The notes under the pieces are model-generated. The model did not search any database, had not been told where the DNA came from, and was given only the letters and a program-made list of their open reading frames with translations. Source: Paenibacillus silvestris (lineage in GTDB: Bacteria; Bacillota; Bacilli; Paenibacillales; NBRC-103111). From it: a DNA stretch of 64,000 nucleotides. Where the stretch lies: positions 785,513 to 849,512 of the forward strand of contig NZ_WTUZ01000040.1 in NCBI RefSeq assembly GCF_009882985.1, given 5' to 3'. The position numbers and the translations under genes were made by a program. Shown in pieces: positions 27,074-35,968 of this stretch (positions are counted from its first letter, which is position 1; the number at the start of each line of letters is the position of its first letter).

Positions 27074-28921
27074 TTAAACAGCATCCTGCAAAAACTTATA
27101 CTGCGCTTGAATTAAGCCGTAATAGATTTTTTGCTCTTTCATCAATTCATCATGATTGCCGATTTCCATCATGCGGCCATGATCCAGTACAACGATTTTG
27201 TCCGCTTTCCGAATCGTAGATAGCCTGTGCGCCACAATGAAGGAAGTTCTGCCTGCAAGGAGTGTTTTGAGAGCTTCCTGAATTTTCAGCTCCGTATCCG
27301 TATCAATGCTGGCTGTCGCTTCATCCAGAATGAGCACTCGCGGATTCGCAAGCAGTGCTCTCGCAAAGGAAATCAACTGACGTTGACCCATCGATAACAC
27401 GTTACCGCGTTCCTGCACTTCTGTATCATAACCGCCAGGCAAGCTGACGATAAAATCATGCGCATGAACGGCTTTGGCCACCTGTTCAATCTCTTCATTC
27501 GTTGCATCTAGCCGACCAAAACGGATGTTATCTCGAATCGTCCCTGAGAATATGAACGTATCCTGTAGCACGACCCCGATTTGCGAACGCAAGCTTTGAA
27601 TCGTAACATCGCGAATGTTTACGCCGTCAATCATAATACGACCTTCTGTAGGATCATAGAATCGGCAAAGCAAATTCATAATCGTACTTTTACCTGATCC
27701 CGTATGCCCAACTAAGGCAATAGATTGTCCTGCATGTACATCCAGATTAAAACCTTTCAATGCTGGACGTCCAGCCTCGTACTCGAATACGAGATTTTCA
27801 AACTTCACATTTCCTTGGATGTTGGCCAGGTCTTTCGCACCTTCAAGTTCAGCAACAGATGGCTTCTCATCAATAAACTCAAAAATACGCTCAGCAGAAG
27901 CCATTGCAATAAGCAATTGGGAATACATTTGGCCTAGGCGCGTAATCGGCTCCCAGAAATAACCTATGTAAGTTGCAAAGGCAACCAGCAAACCGACTGA
28001 AATTTCCTCCGTTTGGATTAAATAAGCTCCAAGCCAGAATAGAATGCAGTATCCGATAGCGCCAGTAATTTCGATGAGAGGACCGAACGTCTGATTGAGC
28101 ATGGAAGCACGATTCCATGACTGACGGTTGGTCATATTCATTTTAGTGAAAAACTGAATATTTTCTTTTTCCTGCGAATAAGCTTGGGTGACCTTAATCC
28201 CTTGAATACACTCATTCAAATGGGCATTAAGCCGCGATTGCTTCATCGTTACATCTTGCCAAGCATGGCGAATTTTTTTGCGCAGCTTGGTAGAGATAAT
28301 AAACATGATGGGAACCGTCACAATAATGGCTGCCCCTAATTTAAAATTAAAGGTCAGCAAAATAATAATGATCCCAACCAGCTGCACGACGTCAATCAAC
28401 AAGTTGACGACCCCGTTCGTAAACAAATCTTGCAGCGAGTTCACATAGTTCGTTACACGAACAAGAACAGATCCTGCAGGACGTGTATCGAAGAATCGGA
28501 AAGAAAGCTTCTGAATATGGCTGAACAGATCGTGCCGCAAATCGTAAATAACACGTTGTCCTGTCATATTCGTGTACTTAATGCGGAACGTATTTGCCAG
28601 CCATTGAATGATATATACGCCTAGCATGATACCAACAATGATTAACAGCAAGTTTGAATTTTTAGGTATAATTGCTTTATCAATCGCTTCTCTGATCAAT
28701 AAGGGTACCGTCAGTTTGGTAATGGCACCAACTAACATCATAATGATGATAATCGGGAGCATTTGTTTCTTATACGGCTTCATATAACTAAATAAACGTT
28801 TCAATTGCCCCCAGTCGAAGGGCTTATCGATCAACTCATCGTCTTGGTAGACAAATCGCTGCCCGACTTGCGAGTCTTCGTTCTTCGCCGTTTCCTCGGC
28901 TTGATTCGGTTTCGTACTCAA
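27074..28921 (-). CDS. ABC exporter half-transporter, catalytically complete NBD
   Basis: A 615-aa type IV ABC exporter: six TMs (about 50-330) and a C-terminal NBD with Walker A GHTGSGKST and Walker B LILDEATASID with the catalytic Glu. The signature is LSMGQRQ instead of LSGGQ. The start overlaps the preceding gene by 4 bp (ATGA), so the two half-transporters are co-translated. The deviating signature together with the Asp-type Walker B of the partner gives one degenerate and one active ATP site, as in BmrCD/TM287-288. Multidrug or lipid export is likely; the substrate is unknown. Confidence 0.92.
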   Translation of the reverse strand: MSTKPNQAEETAKNEDSQVGQRFVYQDDELIDKPFDWGQLKRLFSYMKPYKKQMLPIIIIMMLVGAITKLTVPLLIREAIDKAIIPKNSNLLLIIVGIMLGVYIIQWLANTFRIKYTNMTGQRVIYDLRHDLFSHIQKLSFRFFDTRPAGSVLVRVTNYVNSLQDLFTNGVVNLLIDVVQLVGIIIILLTFNFKLGAAIIVTVPIMFIISTKLRKKIRHAWQDVTMKQSRLNAHLNECIQGIKVTQAYSQEKENIQFFTKMNMTNRQSWNRASMLNQTFGPLIEITGAIGYCILFWLGAYLIQTEEISVGLLVAFATYIGYFWEPITRLGQMYSQLLIAMASAERIFEFIDEKPSVAELEGAKDLANIQGNVKFENLVFEYEAGRPALKGFNLDVHAGQSIALVGHTGSGKSTIMNLLCRFYDPTEGRIMIDGVNIRDVTIQSLRSQIGVVLQDTFIFSGTIRDNIRFGRLDATNEEIEQVAKAVHAHDFIVSLPGGYDTEVQERGNVLSMGQRQLISFARALLANPRVLILDEATASIDTDTELKIQEALKTLLAGRTSFIVAHRLSTIRKADKIVVLDHGRMMEIGNHDELMKEQKIYYGLIQAQYKFLQDAV

Positions 28922-30753
28922 TGTGCTAACCTTCTTTCTTGCAAAGAGGAATGGTTTCGCGTTTTCGCATCTAATTCTGGATCTTTGGCTGCAGCCACTT
29001 GATCATCTTGGTCCGCTTTCTTAGGTTGATCAGCGTACTGAATATCGTAAGTTTGACGGTAAAGGCCGTCCTGATGCAGAAGCTCATGATGTTTGCCTCT
29101 TTGAACGATTCTTCCTTTATCGAGCACAATAATTTCATCCGCATGCTTCAAGGAAGATATCCGATGGGCAATAATGAATGTCGTTCTTCCTTGCATGACC
29201 TCACTAAAGCCTGCTTGAATCTCGTGTTCTGTTTCCATATCAACAGCGCTAGTTGCATCATCAAGCACGAGAATTTTGGGATCCTTGATCAGTGCTCGAG
29301 CAATGGCAATACGCTGCTTCTGACCACCTGATAAACCTAATCCGCGCTCACCGACAACAGTGTCATAGCCCTCTGGCAGCTCAGAAATGAAATCGTGTGC
29401 TTTCGCCAGTTTCGCTGCTCGAATAATTTCGTCCATCGTGACATCTTTGCGTCCATATGCGATATTGTTAAGGATCGTGGACGAGAACAAAAACGTTTCC
29501 TGGAAAACAGTCGCAATCTGATTACGATAGCTTTCAAGCTCAAGCGAGCGAATATCTTTTCCATCCAGCATCACACGGCCGTCTTTCACGTTATACGCTC
29601 TCATCAGCAGTGAAATTACCGTTGTTTTACCTGAACCCGTGCTGCCAAGCAGCCCGATTACGGAGCCTGGTTTAGCATCCAAGCTGAAGTCATATAAAGC
29701 CGGCTGCTTTTCTGGATAAGCAAAAGTAACATTGTCGAATCGTATATTTCCTTGCACTTCACTGCTTTTTACGATGGTTGCATCTGCTTGATCTTTCACA
29801 TGTAAATATTGATGCAAAATATCGAGAATTTTCTCACCAGAAGCTTTCGTATTCGTAAAGTTATTGATATGGAAGCCAAGTCCCCACATCGGGCCGATGA
29901 TGTACCAGATTAAGCTGAAGCAAGCCACCAGCTCACCAAGGGAAATCGTATTCTGGATAACCATGTAACCCCCGACGCCAAGCAGCATAACGACGCTCAG
30001 ATTCGCCAGAATTTCCATGATCGGGAAGTACCTCGCCCAGATCCCGGAGCTTTCAATATTCATCGCCTTATAGTCCTCATTACGAGCCGAAAACTTATCC
30101 ACCTCATGAGCTTCGCGCGCGAACGATTTGACGGTCCGAACACCAGTAATGTTTTCTTGTACCGCGGTTGTCATTGAGCTAAGCGATTGGCGCACCATCC
30201 GAAAAGCAGGATGAATTTTGCCTTCAAAACGAATTGCCGTAAACGCCAGAAATGGCATCGAAATCATCGTTAATAATGCTAATTTCCAATTGATCGAGAA
30301 CATCATGCTCATGCCGAAGATCAGCATCAATAGCACGTTTAACAATTGAGCAAAGCCAAAGCCGATAAATTGCCTGATGGCTTCCAAATCAGCTGTCAAT
30401 CTGGACATCAAGTCCCCTGTTCTTGCTTGATCGTAGTATTGAAAGGACAAATACTGCAGCTTGTTGTAGAGCGCATTCCGCAAATGGTACGCTACTCGGT
30501 TGCCCAATCGGCCTCCGCACAAGCCATGCAGGAATTGAAGCAATCCCTTAACCGATACGACAATCACAACAACAATCGCTAATCTTGGAACGAGTTCAAA
30601 TTGCTTTTTTGCGATCACGTCATCGATCAAATACCGGAGTAAATTCGGATAAACGAGACCTAATGCAGTTGCTGAGGCTAAACATAGAATTGCTAGGAAA
30701 AACAGTTTTTTCTCTGGCCAAAAATAGGGCTTCAGTCGCCTGAATACATCCAC
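28918..30753 (-). CDS. ABC exporter half-transporter, degenerate NBD
   Basis: A 611-aa half-transporter: six TMs (about 15-310), NBD with Walker A GSTGSGKTT and canonical LSGGQKQRIAIARAL, but Walker B LVLDDATSAVD with Asp in place of the catalytic Glu. A charged tail of about 35 residues follows the NBD. The first gene of the pair, with a GTG start and GAGGAGG upstream. By analogy it is the BmrC/TM287-type subunit of the heterodimer (orthology not proven). Confidence 0.92.
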   Translation of the reverse strand: MDVFRRLKPYFWPEKKLFFLAILCLASATALGLVYPNLLRYLIDDVIAKKQFELVPRLAIVVVIVVSVKGLLQFLHGLCGGRLGNRVAYHLRNALYNKLQYLSFQYYDQARTGDLMSRLTADLEAIRQFIGFGFAQLLNVLLMLIFGMSMMFSINWKLALLTMISMPFLAFTAIRFEGKIHPAFRMVRQSLSSMTTAVQENITGVRTVKSFAREAHEVDKFSARNEDYKAMNIESSGIWARYFPIMEILANLSVVMLLGVGGYMVIQNTISLGELVACFSLIWYIIGPMWGLGFHINNFTNTKASGEKILDILHQYLHVKDQADATIVKSSEVQGNIRFDNVTFAYPEKQPALYDFSLDAKPGSVIGLLGSTGSGKTTVISLLMRAYNVKDGRVMLDGKDIRSLELESYRNQIATVFQETFLFSSTILNNIAYGRKDVTMDEIIRAAKLAKAHDFISELPEGYDTVVGERGLGLSGGQKQRIAIARALIKDPKILVLDDATSAVDMETEHEIQAGFSEVMQGRTTFIIAHRISSLKHADEIIVLDKGRIVQRGKHHELLHQDGLYRQTYDIQYADQPKKADQDDQVAAAKDPELDAKTRNHSSLQERRLAH

Positions 30754-30818
30754 TTTGGTGACCCCTCCTCAAGAAGGTGAATTTGGAAAAGCTAGGTAAG
30801 CGTTTTAATACTTAATGA

Positions 30819-30847
30819 ATCTTAACACCATCCCCATATGCGGGCAA
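30819..30847 (-). promoter_or_regulatory. Promoter of the ABC exporter operon
   Basis: On the minus strand TTGCCC (30842-30847), 17 nt, TAAGAT (30819-30824). Transcription would start about 55 bp before the GTG start. No leader-peptide attenuator like that of bmrCD could be identified with confidence. Confidence 0.5.
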
Positions 30848-30973
30848 TCAGAAGAATGCGTGATATATTCGCTTAAAAGCCCATAACTTCACAAAAACGT
30901 GCAGGAATCCCCCCTATTCTTTAAAATCATCCCGATAACCAACGATGTAAGCCTTTACATACACATGCGTGAA

Positions 30974-31016
30974 AAAGGGTTGGTCACGTTCAATTGAACA
31001 TGGCCAACCCTTTTGT
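30974..31016. terminator. Terminator after dynA
   Basis: The stem AAAGGGTTGG/CCAACCCTTT encloses a second perfect palindrome GTTCAATTGAAC (30988-30999). Runs of A and T flank it on both sides. It lies 8-10 bp after the dynA stop codon. Confidence 0.8.
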
Positions 31017-31023
31017 TTAAATG

Positions 31024-34000
31024 TTAAACAAACGACTTTAATTGATGCTGTTTGGATATTAGTTCGTTCAAATCAATCTTCATTTCAAGGGCATCGCGCA
31101 TCCCTTCGGCGTGCTCACTGAGCTGCCCAAGGAGCTGATTTTTCTGTTTCATCAGCCAATTTTCCAGCTGATTCGCATAGGCCTCTTCGAGCTCAGAAGT
31201 TTGAAGCTCAATAAACTGAGCCACCGGTGTTGTCATCCGATTCTCCAGATCAGCTCTCAGTTTGCTTTTGCCATCACCCTCAAAAAATTGCTTCGGATTC
31301 TTGAAATGACTTTGCAGCAATTTAAGCGAAATCTCTGGTGCTTCCATTTTAGAGCTGATTTCAGGCGTAGTAAACGTGTTGGACTCGTAAGTACCGCTCT
31401 CGAAGCCATCCATCACTTGACGAAGCTGCTCTTCCCATCGTTTAACACGATTTCCGGATATCAGATTCATGCGATTCTCAACGCGCAGCGTCGTAGCAAG
31501 CACTTCCTGAGAAAGATCATAACCGATCATGCGCAGCAGCTCGCCCCAGGCCGACTGGAGCGCTTGTTTCGGATCTCTCGCTTCCTCACGGAATGTCGAG
31601 GGATTAAAGGCATAATTGTACAATTCGCCAAACCGGTACATCGTACGCTGTTTCACATAATACAGAAGTTCCTGAATCTCTTTCTTCAATTCTTTAAGCT
31701 CCGCTTCGAAAACCGTACGGTCAAGCAGTTCTGCGCACTCTCGCTCAGACTGTTCCAGCTTCACAAGCTGTTGCTTCCGCTGTTCTTCCCCTGTTTGGGC
31801 GCTCTCCAGCCACTGCTGCATCGTGGAAATTGCACGGTGAAGCTCTAAATTCGCTGCATGTATGGCTACATCACTAAGTTCATTGAATGTAAACTGTACA
31901 AATTCACCTTCAAACGGTCGGATACCTGATTGCGCCACAAGTGCTTCGTTACCGGTAATTTTCCCTTCAGCTGCTAAATAACTGGATATCGGGTAAATAC
32001 GCGGATTCCGGATACCATGCTGTACGAGATTCGTTTCCACATGGGTCATCACACCTTGCAGTTCTTCGGGGCTTGCGGCAAGATCGGCGGCATTCACGAT
32101 GAAGAACATTTTATCCATTTCAAAACTATCTTTGACACGTCCAAGCTGTAAAAGGAATTCACGGTCCGCCTGCGAGAACGCATGATTATAATAAGTCACG
32201 AAAAGGATAGCATCAGCATTTTTAATATAGTTAAAAGCAACGCCCGTATGGCGGGCATTAATGGAATCTGCACCAGGTGTATCAACGAAAATAATGCCTT
32301 GTTCCGTCAAGGGATTCGAATAATATAATTCTATAAATTCAACAAAACAAGACTTCGACTCGTCGGCAACGTAACTTGGGAACTCTTCTTTGGTGATTTT
32401 CAACTCCGTGCCCAAATGATTCTGTGCCAGCTCCCAGCCCTTCTCGACGGCCTTTAGGAAGGAATAATGCGGTTTTCCTTTCGCCGTTACATCTGCTGGC
32501 GAAAGAGCGCCTATTCGTTTCAATGAGGACGCCATATCGCTGGCTTGCACGCCTAAAATATCAAGTGAGTACAGAACGTCCTGCAGGATCGCGTCCGCTT
32601 TCTTCATCTTCACCTTGGCTGTGCCATGCGGCCAACCTTCTTGCGGCGGCATAATTTTATTAATTGCCGCCGTGGTTGGGTTCGGCGAGACCGGCAGCAC
32701 TCTTTCACCAATCAAAGCATTGGCGAAAGAGGACTTGCCGGCGCTAAATGCGCCGAACAGCGCAATCGTGAACGTCCGCTGCCGCAGACGTTCCGATTTC
32801 TCGCGCATGGCGCGCGCGATCGACCGCATCGACGGCAATCCGTCGATGAGCTGGGAAGCCGCCAGCAAGTCGGCGGCTTTGCGCTCCATGCGCCTGCCGT
32901 GTTCACCCGAGGTGAACGCGGCTCCCGCTGACGCTGCCTCCACAGGGGCAGCGGTAGGCGCTGCGGCCGCGGATGCTGTCGCAGCGGCCTGCAAGATCTT
33001 ATCCATGGAGGTGACATGCAGCCCCCCGCTCAGCGGGGCGGCTGCTTGCTCCTCCATGGGGGTGTACTGCTGCGCGTCCGGCAGTGCCGGCGCAGCGGGT
33101 CTTGCCCAGCTGGCCATGCGCAGCAGCTGGGCTGTCGCTGCCGCCTCGGCTTCCTCGAGGCGGCGCAGTTCACGGGCAGCGCTGAGGCGGCTGCCCAGCG
33201 CTTCTAGCTCAGCAGCAAGCGCAGCTGCGGCTGGCGCACTGTGCTCGCGGACGGCAGCCGCGAGCACATCAATCACCGCAAACGCCTTTTTGCGGTACTG
33301 CTGTTTAATATCGGACGCAACTTGCTTCATGAAGTTGAGCGTGTATTCGCCGCCGAATGTGGCCCCAGCATTGACTTGATCTGCAAGCCATTGCGACGTA
33401 ACTTCCACACGCAAAGCTTCAATCTGACCCAAGAGATCCGTATCATGCTGCCCTTGATTTTGCGCAGCCTTCTTCAAAGCATCCCGCAGATGCCAATCCA
33501 GCTGCGCTTCCACTTGCTCTGATAAATCCGCTTGAAACGCTGTCAGCCGTTTCTCTGTCTCCAGAGCTGTCTGTGCAGCTCTGGAGAAGAATCCTACCTT
33601 GAACCCGGGCTTGCGGCTCTCTAAGTACGCATGAGCTTGATCGCGGGTCAAGGCTGGCGTGATGTTGGCATTCTCAATAATCGTGCCAACTTCCTTACGC
33701 AGCTGTGCCGTCAATGTTTCCGGCAATCCCTTCAAGGTCGTCAGCTCCTGCTGTTTGGCAGTCGCCTGCGCCTCGACCTTCTGTACATCGCCTTCCAGGC
33801 TGATTTGTTCCATAAGCTCAACCTTCTGGGGCTCATGCTGCTCAGCTAACCATTTGCCATGCTCGTCTGCAAGATAACGCGCAGAGGCGTCAATGCTGAA
33901 GCTGCGCAGTTCATCGCCGCGCTCAATTAAGCGGCTTAAGAGCCACTGCAGCTTCCCATACTCATTATGAGGGTGATTCGGCTCTTTCATTGTGACAAAG

Positions 34001-34707
34001 AGCAGGTCATCCGGCACGATTCCCCAGTTCAAAAAGGCTTGTTTCGTCCCCTCTTGATACTGCGAAAAAGGCAGCTCCCATTCTTTGTGCTTATCGATCA
34101 TATTGACTATGAGATAGAGTGGTTTACCCCACTCCTTCATTTTCTTTGTAAATGCGAGATTCACTTCGGATTGCACATGATTGTAATCCATCACATAAAA
34201 CACAACATCCGCCAAATGCAGCGCCGATTCCGTTGATTTATGATGGGCGTCATCCGTGGAATCAATCCCTGGTGTGTCCAGCAGTGCTGTATGTTCACCT
34301 AGAAAAGCAATGGGAAACGATATCTCCACCGTTTCAATGTCTGTACCGTTAACACAATAAGCTTCCAGCTCATCAAGTGGAATTGTATTCATTTTCCCTT
34401 GTAGACTTGTCTGTCGATGCGTTACATGAGCGCCAGGTGTCCCATTACGGATACTTACGATATTAGCACTCGTTGGTATCGGAGAGGATGGCAGCAGCGG
34501 ATGCCCGCATAACTGGTTAATTAAGGTTGATTTCCCCGCTGAAAAATGTCCGCAGAAAGCAATATTCATTCTGCCTGAATCAATCTTCGCGAGAAGTTGC
34601 CCCAGCTTACTAGCGTTATCTAAATCCCCAGTTGTTTGCAGATTCAACTGCATTTTCTTAATCGCATCCGGCATGACCGAAATGCTTGTATCAATAGCTT
34701 GCGTCAT
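31024..34707 (-). CDS. dynA: Double-headed bacterial dynamin (DynA/YpbR type)
   Basis: A 1227-aa dynamin-like protein with two GTPase heads in one chain. Head 1: P-loop GHFSAGKSTLI near residue 55, switch LLDTPGIDSTDD, G4-type NMIDKH. Head 2: GAFSAGKSSF near residue 655, FVDTPGADSIN, NAADLAAS. Each head is followed by long coiled-coil helices. B. subtilis DynA (1193 aa) has the same plan and fuses membranes and helps cells survive phage and pore-forming stress. An Ala-rich, high-GC linker (about 490-600) lies between the halves. The start at 34707 (MTQAIDTSIS) has AAGGAG 12 nt upstream; an earlier start is possible. Monocistronic. Confidence 0.92.
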   Translation of the reverse strand: MTQAIDTSISVMPDAIKKMQLNLQTTGDLDNASKLGQLLAKIDSGRMNIAFCGHFSAGKSTLINQLCGHPLLPSSPIPTSANIVSIRNGTPGAHVTHRQTSLQGKMNTIPLDELEAYCVNGTDIETVEISFPIAFLGEHTALLDTPGIDSTDDAHHKSTESALHLADVVFYVMDYNHVQSEVNLAFTKKMKEWGKPLYLIVNMIDKHKEWELPFSQYQEGTKQAFLNWGIVPDDLLFVTMKEPNHPHNEYGKLQWLLSRLIERGDELRSFSIDASARYLADEHGKWLAEQHEPQKVELMEQISLEGDVQKVEAQATAKQQELTTLKGLPETLTAQLRKEVGTIIENANITPALTRDQAHAYLESRKPGFKVGFFSRAAQTALETEKRLTAFQADLSEQVEAQLDWHLRDALKKAAQNQGQHDTDLLGQIEALRVEVTSQWLADQVNAGATFGGEYTLNFMKQVASDIKQQYRKKAFAVIDVLAAAVREHSAPAAAALAAELEALGSRLSAARELRRLEEAEAAATAQLLRMASWARPAAPALPDAQQYTPMEEQAAAPLSGGLHVTSMDKILQAAATASAAAAPTAAPVEAASAGAAFTSGEHGRRMERKAADLLAASQLIDGLPSMRSIARAMREKSERLRQRTFTIALFGAFSAGKSSFANALIGERVLPVSPNPTTAAINKIMPPQEGWPHGTAKVKMKKADAILQDVLYSLDILGVQASDMASSLKRIGALSPADVTAKGKPHYSFLKAVEKGWELAQNHLGTELKITKEEFPSYVADESKSCFVEFIELYYSNPLTEQGIIFVDTPGADSINARHTGVAFNYIKNADAILFVTYYNHAFSQADREFLLQLGRVKDSFEMDKMFFIVNAADLAASPEELQGVMTHVETNLVQHGIRNPRIYPISSYLAAEGKITGNEALVAQSGIRPFEGEFVQFTFNELSDVAIHAANLELHRAISTMQQWLESAQTGEEQRKQQLVKLEQSERECAELLDRTVFEAELKELKKEIQELLYYVKQRTMYRFGELYNYAFNPSTFREEARDPKQALQSAWGELLRMIGYDLSQEVLATTLRVENRMNLISGNRVKRWEEQLRQVMDGFESGTYESNTFTTPEISSKMEAPEISLKLLQSHFKNPKQFFEGDGKSKLRADLENRMTTPVAQFIELQTSELEEAYANQLENWLMKQKNQLLGQLSEHAEGMRDALEMKIDLNELISKQHQLKSFV

Positions 34708-34800
34708 TCGTCCGTTCCGCTCCTTATTAACCGGTCTTCTATCCAATCTTATATCTATGATGATACAGAAAAAAATCTCCCAGAGGGAGATTTAATTTTT

Positions 34801-35076
34801 TTAGGACATAACCACTTTTTCTTTTTCAGGCAAGAAAATTTCAAAAACATCACGATGCTGAAGAATCGTAATATCCGATTCTTTTACTTTCATCACAACA
34901 ACCTCAGTTTTTGTTTTCATCTTGTCTATGTAATTCTGAGGAACTTCACCTGACTCACTGACTGTAATACCTTCAATGACTTTTTCCTCATTATCGGCTA
35001 ATGGAGTATTAATCACTTGTTCAAAAATATCGGAGAATTGTTCAAAGCTATTGGTGTATACGGCGATGCATTTCAT
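34801..35076 (-). CDS. Conserved small hypothetical protein (91 aa)
   Basis: A 91-aa soluble protein starting MKCIAVYTNSFEQFSDIFEQ, with a beta-alpha-beta look, and ending VFEIFLPEKEKVVMS. No signal peptide, Cys motif or membrane segment is seen. A good ribosome site AAAGGATGG precedes it. It sits between dynA and nth on the same strand with small gaps (25 bp from nth). I do not recognise the family and assign no function. Confidence 0.7.
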   Translation of the reverse strand: MKCIAVYTNSFEQFSDIFEQVINTPLADNEEKVIEGITVSESGEVPQNYIDKMKTKTEVVVMKVKESDITILQHRDVFEIFLPEKEKVVMS

Positions 35077-35101
35077 TTAAATCCCATCCTTTGTCTGCAT
35101 A

Positions 35102-35773
35102 TCATTTGTTTGTAATAGTTTTCCTAGTTGAGCTTGGTTTCATACGTTTCTTACCCTCGCGACAATGATCCAAAAGTGGACAAACCTCGCATTTCGGGTT
35201 TTGCGCTTTACAATGATATCGGCCAAAAAAGATCAGACGATGATGGGTTTGTGTCCACTCTTCTCGAGGAACCTTTTTCATCAGCTTCTTTTCAACCTCA
35301 AGCACCGAATCATCGATGCCTGCCAATCCTAATCGCTTGGACACGCGTTCTACATGAGTATCAACCGCAATAGCAGGCACTCCAAATGCGTTTGAGACAA
35401 CGACGTTTGCCGTTTTTCGGCCTACACCAGGCAGCTCGACTAAATGTTCGTGCTTCTCTGGGATCTCACCATCAAACTTGTCCAGCAATAGCCGGCACAG
35501 TTTTTGAATATTGCTCGCTTTATTCCGAAATAATCCAATCCGTCTGATATCTTGTTCCAGCTCCTCTAAGGGAACGGCCAAGTAATCTTCGGGACGCTTA
35601 TATTTCTGAAATAAATCCAATGTCACCTTATTTACGGTTTCATCGGTGCATTGAGCGGATAGCAAAACAGCAATCGTTAATTCAAATGGATTACTGTGAC
35701 GCAGCTCGCAATGTGCATCCGGAAATAGTTCACCAATCGTATCCAAAATATGCCTTACTAACTTTTGCGTCAT
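35102..35773 (-). CDS. nth: Endonuclease III (DNA glycosylase/AP lyase)
   Basis: A 223-aa base excision repair enzyme that removes oxidised pyrimidines and cuts at AP sites. Helix-hairpin-helix LVELPGVGRKTANVV with the catalytic Lys, catalytic Asp in AVDTHVERVSKRLGL, and a C-terminal 4Fe-4S loop C-x6-C-x2-C-x5-C (CKAQNPKCEVCPLLDHC). The length is typical (about 210-220). The N-terminus has ELRHSNPFELTIAVLLSAQC as in all Nth proteins. Confidence 0.96.
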   Translation of the reverse strand: MTQKLVRHILDTIGELFPDAHCELRHSNPFELTIAVLLSAQCTDETVNKVTLDLFQKYKRPEDYLAVPLEELEQDIRRIGLFRNKASNIQKLCRLLLDKFDGEIPEKHEHLVELPGVGRKTANVVVSNAFGVPAIAVDTHVERVSKRLGLAGIDDSVLEVEKKLMKKVPREEWTQTHHRLIFFGRYHCKAQNPKCEVCPLLDHCREGKKRMKPSSTRKTITNK

Positions 35774-35894
35774 GACTTTGCTTCCTTAGGGTCGTAATAT
35801 TCTCCAGTTTAGCGAATTGTGACGTTAGAATCAATGCTTGTTAGCGTCAAAATGCGAACATTTTCTAAAAAATTGCCATATTTATTTTTAAATG

Positions 35895-35945
35895 AATAAA
35901 AAAACCGCCTGCAGCAGGAAACAAGCTCCTACGATACAGACGGAT
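35895..35945 (-). terminator. Terminator of the SLH-protein gene
   Basis: On the minus strand an imperfect stem (CCGTCTG...CAGGCGG with inner GTAGGAGC/GTTTCCTGC) is followed by seven T (35905-35899). It lies about 25 bp after the stop. Confidence 0.65.
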
Positions 35946-35968
35946 TCGGCGTTTAATTTGTTCAAAAT

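Noticed and set aside
31111..31848. 245-aa open frame opposite the dynA C-terminus
   Set aside because: Mirror of Leu/Glu-rich coiled coil; no start signals.
32615..33379. 254-aa open frame opposite dynA
   Set aside because: It lies in the GC-rich, Ala-coding hinge; the opposite strand of such DNA stays open by composition. No ribosome site, and dynA is intact.
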